A DNA stretch of 30,791 nt from CBETVX01 sp965539935 (GCA_965539935.1 CBETVX010000033.1:1-30791); one strand, 5' to 3'. Counted from the stretch's first letter, positions 1 through 8,463 are shown. Notes: generated by a model from the letters alone, not told the origin. Translations and numbers: made by a program.

Positions 1-48
1 TCCTATTTTGTTATCTTTTATTTCTATTACCAAGCTCTTATAATCCAT
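1..48 (-). CDS. holA: DNA polymerase III delta subunit, N-terminal start only (partial)
   Basis: Only the first 16 codons are inside the window; they read MDYKSLVIEIKDNKIG. This matches the usual opening of clostridial HolA, the clamp-loader delta subunit that loads the sliding clamp at the replication fork, and holA commonly lies directly downstream of comEC. The start lies 14 bp past the comEC stop. A second in-frame ATG three codons upstream (first base 57) is possible, with an AGGATGG ribosome binding site overlapping it, so the downstream ATG is preferred. The identification rests on 16 residues plus gene order. Confidence 0.6.
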   Translation of the reverse strand, partial: MDYKSLVIEIKDNKIG

Positions 49-62
49 AAAAACCATCCTTG

Positions 63-2384
63 TTAAATTACTAGAGTTTTATAAACTTTGTATCTATCAT
101 CATATACTTTAATAATTATTGCACCATTTAAATCATTTCTCAGAATCTTTATTTTCTCTTCTTTAAGTTTCGATAAAATTTCTTCATGGGGATGACCAAA
201 ATAATTTTTCCCCACTTGAATTACTGCAACTTCAGGATTGAAATTTTTTAAAAATCTATCTGTTGTTGATGATCTACTACCATGATGTGCAACTTTCAAT
301 ACATCAATATCAATTTTATCTACCCTTGTAATTATATCACTTTCTCCTTCTTTTTCTATATCTCCAGTAAATAAGGCTCTAAAATTTTTATATTCTAAAA
401 GCAACACTAAGGAATTATTGTTAATATCATCTTTTGTATTTACTAATAAATCTTTACTTGGATGCAATACTCTTAAAATTACATCATCCTCAATTTTAAC
501 AATTTGATTACTGTGTAATTTTATTATTTCTATTCCCTTCTTTCTAGCTTTTTCATTTATAATTGTCCAATCTTCAGAAATGTACTGGGTATTTGGAGTA
601 AATATTAATCCGATGTCTATTTCATCAATAATGTCACTAATGCCCCCTATATGATCATCATGAATATGACTTATAAAAATATAATCAACCTTTGAAATTT
701 GATTCTTAAGTAAAAAATCCTTTAAAAATTTTCCATCATTACTTCTACCACTATCAATTAATATTTTTTTATGCTTTGGTGTTTCGATAACAGTACAATC
801 CCCTTGTCCTACATCAACAAAAGTAAGAGTCAAATCATTATAAATAAAATAATCAAAACTCATTATAATTACAAACAGACTTAATAAACCCATTATCATT
901 TCTTTATTTTCTCTAAATTCAGTTTTATACTTATTGAAGTAATAAATCAAGATTAAAAATAGGTAATAGAAGATTAAAAAACTGATGCTGGGAGAAATAA
1001 TATCAAAGCTACTACCAGGAATGTACTTATACATTTGAGAAGTAAATAATAATAATTTAATCAAAACCTTAAGCAATGGAACAATAACCCCTGCTAGGCC
1101 TATATTTATAAATAATAAAATAAAAAATATAAATATTAAAGGAAGTACATATCCTACAATAGGTATTAACAACATATTGAACACAAATGACATAGGAGAA
1201 AAAATATTAAAATAATAGGCTACAATTGGTATTGTTCCAATTTGAGCAGACAATGTTGAAGCTAATAGTTTATTAATATAATCAGGTAAATAACTCAATT
1301 TATTATATATTGGTCTATAAAATAATCCAATGGAAACTACGGCACTAAAGGAAAGTTGAAAACCAACATTAAATATATAAAGGGGATTAATGACTATTAT
1401 GATAAAACAGATGGTGGCTATACTAGTGAACAAATCATACCTTCTGTCCAAAATATTACTTAAAATAAACATTGTAATCATTGCCGAAGCCCTAACGGCA
1501 GAAGGAGTTAATCCAACTAATATTGCAAAAAACCATATAGATAATATTAATATAATTATTCTATAAATTTCTTTTAGTTTGGTCTTTACCAGCAATGTAT
1601 TTAAAAAAATATAAAATAATCCAAAATGAAGTCCTGAAACAGCCAATAGATGTGCTGTGCCACTTAATTTGAAATCTTCATATATACCATCTTCTAGTAT
1701 ATCCTTATCTCCAAATGCCATACTTAAAATAATACTACCCATTTTAGGCATAAGATCTGTAGTATTTTGATATATGTACTTTTTTATCTTATTCCTAAAA
1801 GAGTAGAAATTTATTTTTTTATTTTCATCAATAATCTTAAAGCTATTTATATCGGTATAAAGTATAGTATATATCCCTTTTGTTTTTAAGTATAATTTAT
1901 AATTAAACATATTGGGATTTCTATTTTTTTCAGGTATTTTTAATAATCCCTTAACAACAACTTTTTTATTATCAAGGGATATTTTTTCGGCATTATAATC
2001 ATTAATTTGTATCAAAACTTTTTCATTGATCTCAGTTGTTTTATCTTTAAATTTAATTTTTTCTGCTAAAAGAATATAATTTTTATTATCATATATATCT
2101 AGATTATAGCAAACCCCTGTTAGTTCTATATTATTACTAGTAAAATAGCCTATGCTACTACCATAATTATTTACCATAGCCGTATTTAATGCTCCAAAAA
2201 CAAAGAAGGATAAAAGAATAATGTGGGTTTTAACATCTTTATAAAAAATATACCTAAATAATGATAATATTATCAATAAAACTAATGTATAAACTATTAA
2301 ATCTATATTTAGATTAAAATAGTACTGAATAATAATTCCTATCATGTATCCAATGAGGATTAATATAATAGGCCTTCTCATCAT
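63..2384 (-). CDS. comEC: ComEC/Rec2 competence DNA channel, full length
   Basis: Polytopic membrane protein of 773 residues, the usual ComEC length. It forms the inner-membrane channel that admits single-stranded DNA during transformation. The order is: N-terminal membrane segments, a soluble DUF4131-type region (about 60-190), the hydrophobic Competence domain (about 215-490), then a C-terminal metallo-beta-lactamase domain. That domain carries HIHDDH at about residue 573 and a later AHHGSRSST motif, so its metal site looks intact. AAGGA sits 9 bases before the first of two tandem ATG codons. Its start overlaps the stop of the upstream YibE/F gene (ATGA), implying translational coupling, and holA follows at once. 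Many Clostridia carry comEC without known natural competence, so its presence does not prove transformability. Confidence 0.95.
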   Translation of the reverse strand: MMRRPIILILIGYMIGIIIQYYFNLNIDLIVYTLVLLIILSLFRYIFYKDVKTHIILLSFFVFGALNTAMVNNYGSSIGYFTSNNIELTGVCYNLDIYDNKNYILLAEKIKFKDKTTEINEKVLIQINDYNAEKISLDNKKVVVKGLLKIPEKNRNPNMFNYKLYLKTKGIYTILYTDINSFKIIDENKKINFYSFRNKIKKYIYQNTTDLMPKMGSIILSMAFGDKDILEDGIYEDFKLSGTAHLLAVSGLHFGLFYIFLNTLLVKTKLKEIYRIIILILSIWFFAILVGLTPSAVRASAMITMFILSNILDRRYDLFTSIATICFIIIVINPLYIFNVGFQLSFSAVVSIGLFYRPIYNKLSYLPDYINKLLASTLSAQIGTIPIVAYYFNIFSPMSFVFNMLLIPIVGYVLPLIFIFFILLFINIGLAGVIVPLLKVLIKLLLFTSQMYKYIPGSSFDIISPSISFLIFYYLFLILIYYFNKYKTEFRENKEMIMGLLSLFVIIMSFDYFIYNDLTLTFVDVGQGDCTVIETPKHKKILIDSGRSNDGKFLKDFLLKNQISKVDYIFISHIHDDHIGGISDIIDEIDIGLIFTPNTQYISEDWTIINEKARKKGIEIIKLHSNQIVKIEDDVILRVLHPSKDLLVNTKDDINNNSLVLLLEYKNFRALFTGDIEKEGESDIITRVDKIDIDVLKVAHHGSRSSTTDRFLKNFNPEVAVIQVGKNYFGHPHEEILSKLKEEKIKILRNDLNGAIIIKVYDDRYKVYKTLVI

Positions 2385-3487
2385 CTTGATCTATCCTTAG
2401 TTTTACTAATAAACATAATTGAAACTAAAGCTGTAATAGGGATAGTCATAATAAGCCCTATACTTCCCGATAAAGAACGTATTATTTCTGTGGCAACTAA
2501 ATCCATATTAATAATTTTTAAAAAAGAAATATCATAAGCCATAAATAATAATACTAATGGTATAGAGCTTCCAGTATATGCTAAAATCAAAGTATTTGCC
2601 ATTGTACCCATAATATCTTTCCCTACATTCATCCCTGAGAAGAACAATTCCTTGTTAGTTAGATAAGGGTTTGCTTTAGAAATTTCTTCTATGGAAGAAG
2701 CTATAGACATACTAACATCCATAACTGCTCCTAATGCTCCCAATAATATCCCCGAAAAAAGCAAATCTCTAAAGTTAAAGTTTATATTTTGTGGTATGTA
2801 TAAGAGCATACTAGCCTCTTCACTAGATAGGCCTGTTAATTTTACTTTGCTTCCAACAATAAATGCTATTAATCCAGCAATAATCACACCAGAAATAGTT
2901 CCAATGATTGCAGATAAACTTTTATTATTAAAACCTGCTATAATTAATATGGTAATTATAGTTATTAATGCACTTATAAATATTGTTAACAATAAAGGAT
3001 TATATCCTTTAAGCATAAAGGGAAGTAAAACTTTAAAAATCATTAATATAGTAAGTCCCAAAGTTAAAACTGTTTTAAATCCCTTTAATCCACCAGTAAT
3101 AACTAAGATAATAATAAAGATTATTCCAAGAAAAAATATATATGTATCCCTAACATAATCTGATATGTTTATTACTAAACTGCCATCTTCCATTTCTTCT
3201 ACCATTACCATTACTTTATCTCCAGCCTTTACTGGAATATCAAATATTGGATTGCCTGACTGGGCATTTTCTATATCATATATTTCATCTTTATATTTTC
3301 CAGTTAACATTTTTATCTTCACATACTGAATCATTTCTAAATTTTCATTAATATTGTCATCTTCATTAATTACTTCTAAAACAACTGCCTTTTCATCATA
3401 TACGACATATTCCCCTTGAGAAAAAGCTAAAATACCGGAAGTTAAAAAAATTAATACTAAAATTAAAGTAAATAGATTTCTATTCAT
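2381..3487 (-). CDS. YibE/F family multi-pass membrane protein
   Basis: A 368-residue protein with an N-terminal signal-type hydrophobic segment (about 5-23). A polar extracytoplasmic region follows (about 25-112, containing a KYKDEIYDIEN stretch), then about seven or eight membrane helices to the C-terminus. This layout and length fit the YibE/F family (PF07907), whose role is unknown; a transport function has been suggested only by analogy. A GGAAAGGAAG site precedes the ATG. It is the first gene of the yibE/F-comEC-holA unit, with a 4-bp stop/start overlap with comEC. A promoter candidate is listed just upstream. Confidence 0.8.
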   Translation of the reverse strand: MNRNLFTLILVLIFLTSGILAFSQGEYVVYDEKAVVLEVINEDDNINENLEMIQYVKIKMLTGKYKDEIYDIENAQSGNPIFDIPVKAGDKVMVMVEEMEDGSLVINISDYVRDTYIFFLGIIFIIILVITGGLKGFKTVLTLGLTILMIFKVLLPFMLKGYNPLLLTIFISALITIITILIIAGFNNKSLSAIIGTISGVIIAGLIAFIVGSKVKLTGLSSEEASMLLYIPQNINFNFRDLLFSGILLGALGAVMDVSMSIASSIEEISKANPYLTNKELFFSGMNVGKDIMGTMANTLILAYTGSSIPLVLLFMAYDISFLKIINMDLVATEIIRSLSGSIGLIMTIPITALVSIMFISKTKDRSR

Positions 3488-3527
3488 ACTGCATCTTCCT
3501 TTCCTGTTTTAAAATTGTTCAATATCT

Positions 3528-3536
3528 ATTATATCA
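3528..3536 (-). promoter_or_regulatory. Extended -10 promoter candidate for the yibE/F-comEC unit
   Basis: On the minus strand the bases read TGATATAAT, an extended -10 (TGnTATAAT), about 40 bases before the yibE/F start. The -35 at 17-bp spacing is poor, which extended -10 promoters tolerate. It lies directly downstream of the terminator of the preceding gene, where a new promoter is expected. In AT-rich DNA this remains a prediction. Confidence 0.4.
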
Positions 3537-3551
3537 TTATTAAACAATATA

Positions 3552-3573
3552 AAACCCCTTAATTAAGGGGTTT
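3552..3573 (-). terminator. Hairpin terminator overlapping a stop codon
   Basis: A perfect palindrome (half-site AAACCCCTTAA) covers the last codons and the TAA stop of the small gene at 3563. It is followed on the minus strand by TTTTATATTGTTT. It separates that gene from the yibE/F promoter. The U-tract is imperfect. Confidence 0.6.
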
Positions 3574-3868
3574 CATCTAAATGATTTAAATAATTGGGCG
3601 TAGGTTCTTGTTGTGTATGAGTATTTCCAATATAGTATAAATCTGCTTCTATATTTATACTATGATTCTTCTTATCATGTTTTATTTCAACGGCTTCAAG
3701 TCTACCATCATCTTGATGATAGGATAGATATTGGGAAAGTAAGTCCCTTGCATTTTCAACATTTATATCTTCGTTATAGGCAATTAGAAAATCCTTTTCA
3801 GGCACTTCAACATATAATTTATATCTATCTTTAAGTTTTATTCTTCTTTCACTTATACTGTTTAGCAA
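3563..3868 (-). CDS. Hypothetical protein of 101 residues, TTG start
   Basis: A small soluble, charged protein that I cannot assign to a family. The reading frame is open back to an ATG at 3898, but no ribosome binding site precedes that ATG. An AGAGGAGTG site sits 8 bases before an in-frame TTG at 3868, so the TTG is chosen. The protein then begins at MLNSISERRIKLKDRY. It has no membrane segment or cysteine and ends in a short proline- and asparagine-containing tail. The central part alternates strand- and helix-like stretches (RYKLYVEVPEKD; ENARDLLSQYL; INIEADLYYIG), suggesting a small alpha/beta fold. It stands alone, between a hydrolase gene and its own terminator. Confidence 0.6.
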   Translation of the reverse strand: MLNSISERRIKLKDRYKLYVEVPEKDFLIAYNEDINVENARDLLSQYLSYHQDDGRLEAVEIKHDKKNHSINIEADLYYIGNTHTQQEPTPNYLNHLDETP

Positions 3869-3934
3869 TTTCTTCACTCCTCTAAAATTTATATACATTA
3901 TTATGTGTAGAAATTGCTCTTAAAATTCCCAAAG

Positions 3935-4672
3935 CTATAATTGGTATGTTTTCATTTCTTCAGCCACCTCTACTTCTCCACTAAACTTCTCTTTGACTTC
4001 CTTTAAAACATTGTTATTATCATATTCCGGATATATATGGGTTAGTAATAATTTTTTCACTCCAGTCATTGAGGATATTTCTCCAACTTGTCCTGTAGAT
4101 AGATGATAAACTTCCTCTGACAAATCTTCATTAAGCAAATTACATTCGCAAATAAATAAGTCAGCCCCATTAGCTATTTGAATAATATTATCACAATACT
4201 TTGTATCTGAAGAATAAACTAATCTTTTATTATCCCTTTCCACAACTACTCCATATGTTTCAACTGGATGCAACATTGAAGCAAAGGTAATTTTCATATT
4301 GCCAATATTAATTATTGTATTAGAATTTAATTCATTCATTATAAAAGCATTCATAAACTGAATCTCATTATATTTATCGTTGGGAGTCAAGGGTGCATAA
4401 AGGGGAATACTTTTGGAAATTAATCCTTTTTGCTGGTTTATTGCTAAAGCATATCTTAACACTAAAGCATCAGAGATATGATCACTATGTAAATGGGTAA
4501 GTATAATTGCATCTAATTCTTCTAAACTATTTATTTTTTGAAATAATCTACTTAAAACTCCATTACCACAGTCTATTAACACTTTATGTTTTCCATCTTC
4601 CAATAAATATCCTGAACAAGCTCCTCCTGCCCTTGGATAAGGTCCACAACTTCCTAATACAGTAATCTGCAT
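3935..4672 (-). CDS. Metallo-beta-lactamase-fold hydrolase, RNase Z/phosphodiesterase-like
   Basis: A 245-residue cytoplasmic protein that begins MQITVLGSCGPYPRAGG. The frame extends 25 codons further upstream, but AGGAGGG lies 6 bases before the ATG at 4672 and the homologous fold starts there. Motifs are: THLHSDH (the HxHxDH metal site, about residue 64); SSDTKY (the metal-bridging aspartate); and a late LLLTHIYPEYD histidine. The absence of extra domains fits the Lactamase_B_2 group that includes RNase Z-like and cyclic-nucleotide phosphodiesterase-like enzymes. The substrate cannot be told. It looks monocistronic and has a promoter candidate overlapping a palindrome upstream. Confidence 0.8.
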   Translation of the reverse strand: MQITVLGSCGPYPRAGGACSGYLLEDGKHKVLIDCGNGVLSRLFQKINSLEELDAIILTHLHSDHISDALVLRYALAINQQKGLISKSIPLYAPLTPNDKYNEIQFMNAFIMNELNSNTIINIGNMKITFASMLHPVETYGVVVERDNKRLVYSSDTKYCDNIIQIANGADLFICECNLLNEDLSEEVYHLSTGQVGEISSMTGVKKLLLTHIYPEYDNNNVLKEVKEKFSGEVEVAEEMKTYQL

Positions 4673-4709
4673 ACTATCCCTCCTAATTATTTTTAAGCTA
4701 ATATTAATA

Positions 4710-4730
4710 ATTTTACCATATACTATATGG
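4710..4730 (-). promoter_or_regulatory. Extended -10 promoter overlapping a palindrome, upstream of the MBL-fold gene
   Basis: The minus strand reads TGGTAAAAT at 4718-4710, an extended -10. Overlapping its upstream end is a 15-base inverted repeat at 4716-4730 with 7-bp arms (CCATATA and TATATGG around one base). A dyad at this place is the usual position of a repressor site. No known regulator motif was recognised. Confidence 0.35.
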
Positions 4731-4741
4731 GAAAAACAAAA

Positions 4742-4777
4742 AGCCAATATCTAATTCTTTATTTTTAGATATTAGCT
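4742..4777 (-). terminator. Rho-independent terminator of the ECF transporter gene
   Basis: Inverted repeat of 13 bp with one mismatch and a 10-base loop (arms around AATATCTAA and TTAGATATT). On the minus strand it is followed by TTTTTGTTTTT. It lies 14 bases past the ECF gene stop and ends that transcript before the MBL-fold gene promoter. Confidence 0.75.
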
Positions 4778-4790
4778 TTCTAGAAGACTT

Positions 4791-5303
4791 TTAAACATAT
4801 TTTTGTGGTATCTTTGATTTTTTTAAAATAATTGCAATGGGAAAAAATATAATCATGCCTATAATCCCTTGAAGTATATTAAAAGGAACTTCTGTTAATG
4901 GCGAAATGAAATTTTGTAATAATACTGCTCCAGTTAAATAGTACCCAAAAGTCATCCAAATAGTTCCTACTAGCATGGCAACTATATTTCTAAAGTTTAG
5001 CACTTTTTTATTATCCCTAGCTAGCTTACCTACTATAATACCCATCAATCCTTTAATAATTAATGTTGGAAGAGCCCATTGTCCAAAACCAGCTATTATG
5101 TCTGCTAACGCTGCCCCTATGCCACCTGAAATCATCCCATATCTCCATCCAAATAATATTGCAGCTAAAAAAATCATTCCATCACCTAAATTTATATATC
5201 CACCTGTAGCAGAAACAGGAATTTGTATAACATATGTTAAAATTATTGTTAAAGAAGTTAATAATCCTAAAATCACAATGTTTTGAGCAGAATTATTTTT
5301 CAT
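4791..5303 (-). CDS. ECF transporter S component (substrate-binding membrane protein)
   Basis: A 170-residue, very hydrophobic protein with about five or six membrane helices. It is of the type that captures a vitamin or precursor and passes it to a shared EcfAAT energising module, which is not encoded here. GYINLGDGMIFLAA, GGIGAALADI and the LPTLIIKGLMG region are typical of the PF07155-like S-component group. The frame runs seven codons further, but GGGGGG lies 7 bases before the ATG at 5303, which is preferred. A strong sigma-A promoter stands about 50 bases upstream, leaving a leader of only about 40 bases, too short for a vitamin riboswitch. The substrate is therefore not indicated. Confidence 0.85.
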   Translation of the reverse strand: MKNNSAQNIVILGLLTSLTIILTYVIQIPVSATGGYINLGDGMIFLAAILFGWRYGMISGGIGAALADIIAGFGQWALPTLIIKGLMGIIVGKLARDNKKVLNFRNIVAMLVGTIWMTFGYYLTGAVLLQNFISPLTEVPFNILQGIIGMIIFFPIAIILKKSKIPQKYV

Positions 5304-5352
5304 TTTATGTCCCCCCAAATTCATTAATTATAATATTGTTATTCTTGATAAC

Positions 5353-5381
5353 ATTATAATAATTATTGTATGTATTGTAAA
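5353..5381 (-). promoter_or_regulatory. Sigma-A promoter of the ECF transporter gene
   Basis: Minus strand TTTACA, 17-base spacer, perfect TATAAT. Predicted transcription start is near 5346, giving a leader of about 43 bases before the ATG at 5303. Confidence 0.6.
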
Positions 5382-5425
5382 GGGATAAATGTATTGTTTT
5401 TTCCAAAATTGTATGGGTTCATTTT

Positions 5426-7645
5426 TTATCTATAACTTCTTATTGAATTATATAATTCCTCTATTATTATTATTTCATCATTACTAAAACCATATATTTC
5501 ATAAAGCATATGATCTATTTTCCTTTGATATTTTTCTACTAATTCTTTATTATAATCATTTTTACAAGCAGATAAAATCTTATCTGTATAATCGGTTATA
5601 TGCTGTTTAGTTTCTTCTTTTAAATCTATTATCAATGGAATTTGTGATAATGGACGGGAATATAACTCTAAGTAGTTTCCTTTTCTTTTTCCCATATTAT
5701 ATAACCAGAAATAAATAATTTTAGAATTTAATATGCTTAGAAGTAGCTTTAAATCTATAAAATCCTCCTTAGGAGTAATATAGTATACATCTGCACTAGC
5801 ATACCATGGTATTTCATTATATCCAAAGTTATTTTTTAAAGCTCTATGGGGCACAACTATTTTCTGTCCTTCAAATATTTCTGCCTTCCTTCCCCATTGA
5901 AGAGAATACCACTTTCTTCTGCCATTAGCGGTTTCTCTTCTTTTATTTAAAATATTTTTAAATTTAATTAAATGATTATAAACAACCTTGCAGTATCTAC
6001 TTGATTTTACCGTTTCATCATTGGAATAAAAAATATATTTATCACTCTTTGTTTTGGTATAATATTTTTTAATATCACTATTTTTATAAAATGGTTTAAG
6101 CATAAAACAATCTGAAAAACCTTTTTTATTTATTTCCTCATGATTCAATACAAAAATACCTTGATTATAAGTTATATTAAACCGCTCTATATCACCAGTA
6201 GATAATTTATTATTCAACATTCCTTTAGTAACTTTATCAGCCCCACTCACTATTCCTTGATTAATATTACATATTTCACCTAAGTTTATATTGCTTACTT
6301 TTTTAATTTTATTGATAATATCCATATGCCTAATATCGGTAAATAATAGAATATTACCACTCGTACTATATAGTTCCCTTTGATCTTTAAGTGTATAGGA
6401 GGATACTTCTTCTTTACTTATAGGATTGGTTAAAGCCTCTTTTATTTCATTTTCCTCATAGTTTCCTTTATTAAAGCTAATTATATTAATGGGTTTAAAG
6501 ACATTTTTACTTTTTTCTAAACTAAAAATAATATTATGTTGTCCCTTAGCAGATTTGAAAATATTACATTCATTAAAGTTCACAATGGTTGTGAAAACAC
6601 AATTTTCTTTTAAAAATTTCCTTAGTTTTGTAGCTCCATCAGCGGTGATAAAATAATTAGTAGTTATATAGGTTAATATTCCTTTGTTTTTTAATAGCTC
6701 AATTCCTCTATAAATAAAAAAATAAAAATAATCCATTTTTCCTTCATAATATTTTTTGCCAAAGGAAAATCTCTTTATTTCTTCGAACTTTTCTTTATTA
6801 CCCTTTTCTCCTATATAAGGAGGATTTCCTATTACAATATCAAATCCACCTTTATCCATTGTATTTCTAATAGCATCAATATTATATATATTATTATCTA
6901 GTATACTATTTTCATTATAAACATTAATTTTTAGATCTATAATATTAAAATCCTCGTAATCAGCTAGTTTATCAATAAAGGCTAAACATAATATTTCCAA
7001 AGACTTATTATCAATATCTATACCAAATAAATTATTGCTTAATATGTATTTTTTACACTCATAATTATTTAGCTTTTTATTAAGTTTATTATGAATTGCC
7101 TTATGCAAACTATAAAGTTTATCAAATAATTTAAGGTGAAACAATCCTGTACCACAGGATATATCAATGATTTTTATGTCTTTAATTATTTGTAATAATT
7201 CTTTAGCCTGTTTAACGCTTAAAACTTCAATATTTTCAAATCTAACAAATTCACTTATAATTTTACTTTGAATCTTTGTTTTATCTATTAAAAATGATTT
7301 TAAAGAGTCAATAACCATATACTCAATTATATAACTTGGTGTATAATAGCTTCCTGCAAGCTCTCTTTTATCAAAGTCTAAGCATTCATCAAATATACTA
7401 CAGATAAAGTCAATATCAATATTAATCCAACTTTGATCTATTTTAATATTTTTATTTCTTTCTTTTAAATCAACTTTCCATAGTTTATGGGATTTTAAAA
7501 ATTCTTCATAATCATCTATATCTATATCATGTTTTTTAATTATTATTTTTCTGACTATATCTAATAAGTCATTTTCAACTCCTATAATATAATTGTCAGA
7601 TTTCGATAGCTCTTTGATTATTTGATTAAATAGACTTGTGTTCAT
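5426..7645 (-). CDS. CamA-like orphan N6-adenine DNA methyltransferase (type IIG-class architecture)
   Basis: A 739-residue gamma-class adenine methyltransferase. In order: an N-terminal helical part of about 95 residues; motif X (GSYYTP, about residue 98); the SAM-binding motif DISCGTG (about 161); the catalytic motif IV GNPPYIG (about 273); then a TaqI-like target-recognition C-terminus with RKWYSLQWGR and ASADVYYI. No PD-(D/E)xK nuclease domain is apparent, and type IIG restriction enzymes are usually near 1000 residues. The motif-X spacing and the RKWY-LQWGR/SADVY block recall CamA, the orphan adenine methyltransferase of C. difficile that influences sporulation. The present protein has a longer N-terminus. 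No restriction gene is adjacent. The first in-frame ATG (7657) lies inside the ribosome binding site AAAGGATGG, so 7645 is used. A short gap and a terminator separate it from the upstream gene. Confidence 0.85.
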   Translation of the reverse strand: MNTSLFNQIIKELSKSDNYIIGVENDLLDIVRKIIIKKHDIDIDDYEEFLKSHKLWKVDLKERNKNIKIDQSWINIDIDFICSIFDECLDFDKRELAGSYYTPSYIIEYMVIDSLKSFLIDKTKIQSKIISEFVRFENIEVLSVKQAKELLQIIKDIKIIDISCGTGLFHLKLFDKLYSLHKAIHNKLNKKLNNYECKKYILSNNLFGIDIDNKSLEILCLAFIDKLADYEDFNIIDLKINVYNENSILDNNIYNIDAIRNTMDKGGFDIVIGNPPYIGEKGNKEKFEEIKRFSFGKKYYEGKMDYFYFFIYRGIELLKNKGILTYITTNYFITADGATKLRKFLKENCVFTTIVNFNECNIFKSAKGQHNIIFSLEKSKNVFKPINIISFNKGNYEENEIKEALTNPISKEEVSSYTLKDQRELYSTSGNILLFTDIRHMDIINKIKKVSNINLGEICNINQGIVSGADKVTKGMLNNKLSTGDIERFNITYNQGIFVLNHEEINKKGFSDCFMLKPFYKNSDIKKYYTKTKSDKYIFYSNDETVKSSRYCKVVYNHLIKFKNILNKRRETANGRRKWYSLQWGRKAEIFEGQKIVVPHRALKNNFGYNEIPWYASADVYYITPKEDFIDLKLLLSILNSKIIYFWLYNMGKRKGNYLELYSRPLSQIPLIIDLKEETKQHITDYTDKILSACKNDYNKELVEKYQRKIDHMLYEIYGFSNDEIIIIEELYNSIRSYR

Positions 7646-7679
7646 TTTAAAATCCATCCTTTAATTTTTTATAAAATAA

Positions 7680-7705
7680 ATCCCAGCGCAGATATGCGCT
7701 AGGAT
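7680..7705 (-). terminator. Hairpin terminator between the small basic gene and the methyltransferase gene
   Basis: Stem of 11 bp (arms ATCCTAGCGCA / TGCGCTGGGAT on the minus strand, one G-T pair) with a 4-base loop. It is followed by TTTATTTTAT. It includes the stop codon of the upstream gene. As no other promoter was found in the short gap, the methyltransferase may depend on read-through. Confidence 0.65.
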
Positions 7706-8142
7706 CCTTTTTTACCATTGATTAATCTAATGTATCTTCCATCCCCAACCTTTTTAACACCATCTATTTGTTGAATAATTCTATCCACAACTAAATCCAT
7801 ATCATCTTGATTTATATTTATCCCCTTTTTCTTAAGGTATTTCATTATAGTTAGCAATCTTATATGATAATTACAAGGATTTTTAAAGTAGGGATGTTTT
7901 TCAATTAGACTCTTTATTTTTTCTTCATCAACCTTTTCTTCAAATTTATAGACATTATTTTTCATATTCATCTCGACTCTATTTATATATTTTACTAAAT
8001 GTTTCTTAGGGTCATTTGAATTATTAATTAAAAATTTAATATCCTTAAGAATATTTGCCAGTTGAGTATTTTCAAAGTTCCTTAATTTATTGTCCTTATC
8101 CCCCTCATACGGATCTTGAGTGTCCGAATTTGCAATTTCCAT
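7699..8142 (-). CDS. Hypothetical basic helical protein of about 147 residues
   Basis: Not recognised. It is soluble, lysine- and asparagine-rich and largely helical, with an acidic N-terminal stretch (DTQDPYEGDKDN). The C-terminal half is helical (HIRLLTIMKYLKKKG) and closes with a GVKKVGDGRYIRLI segment. No cysteine cluster or membrane segment is seen. The longest frame begins at ATG 8169, but the predicted transcript starts only about 3 bases before that ATG. An AAAGGGG site precedes the next in-frame ATG at 8142 by 13 bases, so 8142 is the likelier start though the spacing is long. It has its own sigma-A promoter and is followed by a terminator and then the methyltransferase gene, so it may be an accessory to it. 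That link is inference from position only. Confidence 0.6.
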   Translation of the reverse strand: MEIANSDTQDPYEGDKDNKLRNFENTQLANILKDIKFLINNSNDPKKHLVKYINRVEMNMKNNVYKFEEKVDEEKIKSLIEKHPYFKNPCNYHIRLLTIMKYLKKKGININQDDMDLVVDRIIQQIDGVKKVGDGRYIRLINGKKGS

Positions 8143-8178
8143 TGTCGTTTTTTTACCCCTTTCAAACATTAGTATTTG

Positions 8179-8207
8179 ATTATATTATTTAATTAATTCA
8201 TTTTTAA
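8179..8207 (-). promoter_or_regulatory. Sigma-A promoter candidate for the small basic gene
   Basis: Minus strand TTAAAA, 17-base spacer, TATAAT. Its expected transcription start near 8172 argues that translation begins at 8142 rather than at the ATG at 8169. Confidence 0.5.
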
Positions 8208-8221
8208 AATAAAGTAATATT

Positions 8222-8407
8222 TTAATCATTAGCTTGTCTTTTTAATATGCAACATATATTTCTACCATTAACAGTAGGTGTGGCAGTTGTCAATTCCCAA
8301 CCTTCCTCACCTAATTTATTCAATTTTTCTTCATCATCTTTACTTAAAACTAAGTTTGATACCCCCTTAGTCTTTAAGTTAATAATTTTATATTCCCATT
8401 TCTTCAT
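8222..8407 (-). CDS. DUF4177 family small protein
   Basis: A 61-residue protein with MKKWEYKIINL at the N-terminus and the LNKLGEEGWEL core. It ends in a short strand pair (ICCILKR), the signature of DUF4177 (PF13783), whose function is unknown. An in-frame GTG three codons upstream overlaps the AGGGTG ribosome binding site, which is spaced 6 bases from the ATG at 8407, so the ATG is chosen. A good promoter lies immediately upstream, leaving a very short leader of about 11 bases. Confidence 0.8.
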   Translation of the reverse strand: MKKWEYKIINLKTKGVSNLVLSKDDEEKLNKLGEEGWELTTATPTVNGRNICCILKRQAND

Positions 8408-8424
8408 ATCCTTCACCCTACTAT

Positions 8425-8453
8425 ATTATATAATATTTTTTTAATATTGTCAT
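8425..8453 (-). promoter_or_regulatory. Sigma-A promoter of the DUF4177 gene
   Basis: Minus strand ATGACA, 17-base spacer, perfect TATAAT. Predicted start near 8418, about 11 bases before the ATG at 8407. Confidence 0.6.
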
Positions 8454-8463
8454 CTTGTACAGA

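Noticed and set aside
2691..3158. Plus-strand open frames inside yibE/F, gdhA, sigma-54 regulator and other genes
   Set aside because: They are antisense shadows of clear genes with no ribosome site or recognisable product.
5353..5368. PerR/Fur-like box (TTATAAT-N-ATTAT) over the ECF promoter
   Set aside because: It matches most of the consensus, but the -10 itself supplies half, the last two bases differ, and such strings arise often in AT-rich DNA.
5304..5425. Possible vitamin riboswitch upstream of the ECF S component
   Set aside because: The predicted transcript leader is about 43 bases and has no aptamer-like structure.
8281..8300. TGGCA-like sigma-54 promoter word on the plus strand
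   Set aside because: Lies inside the DUF4177 gene on the antisense side and lacks a matching -12 element.
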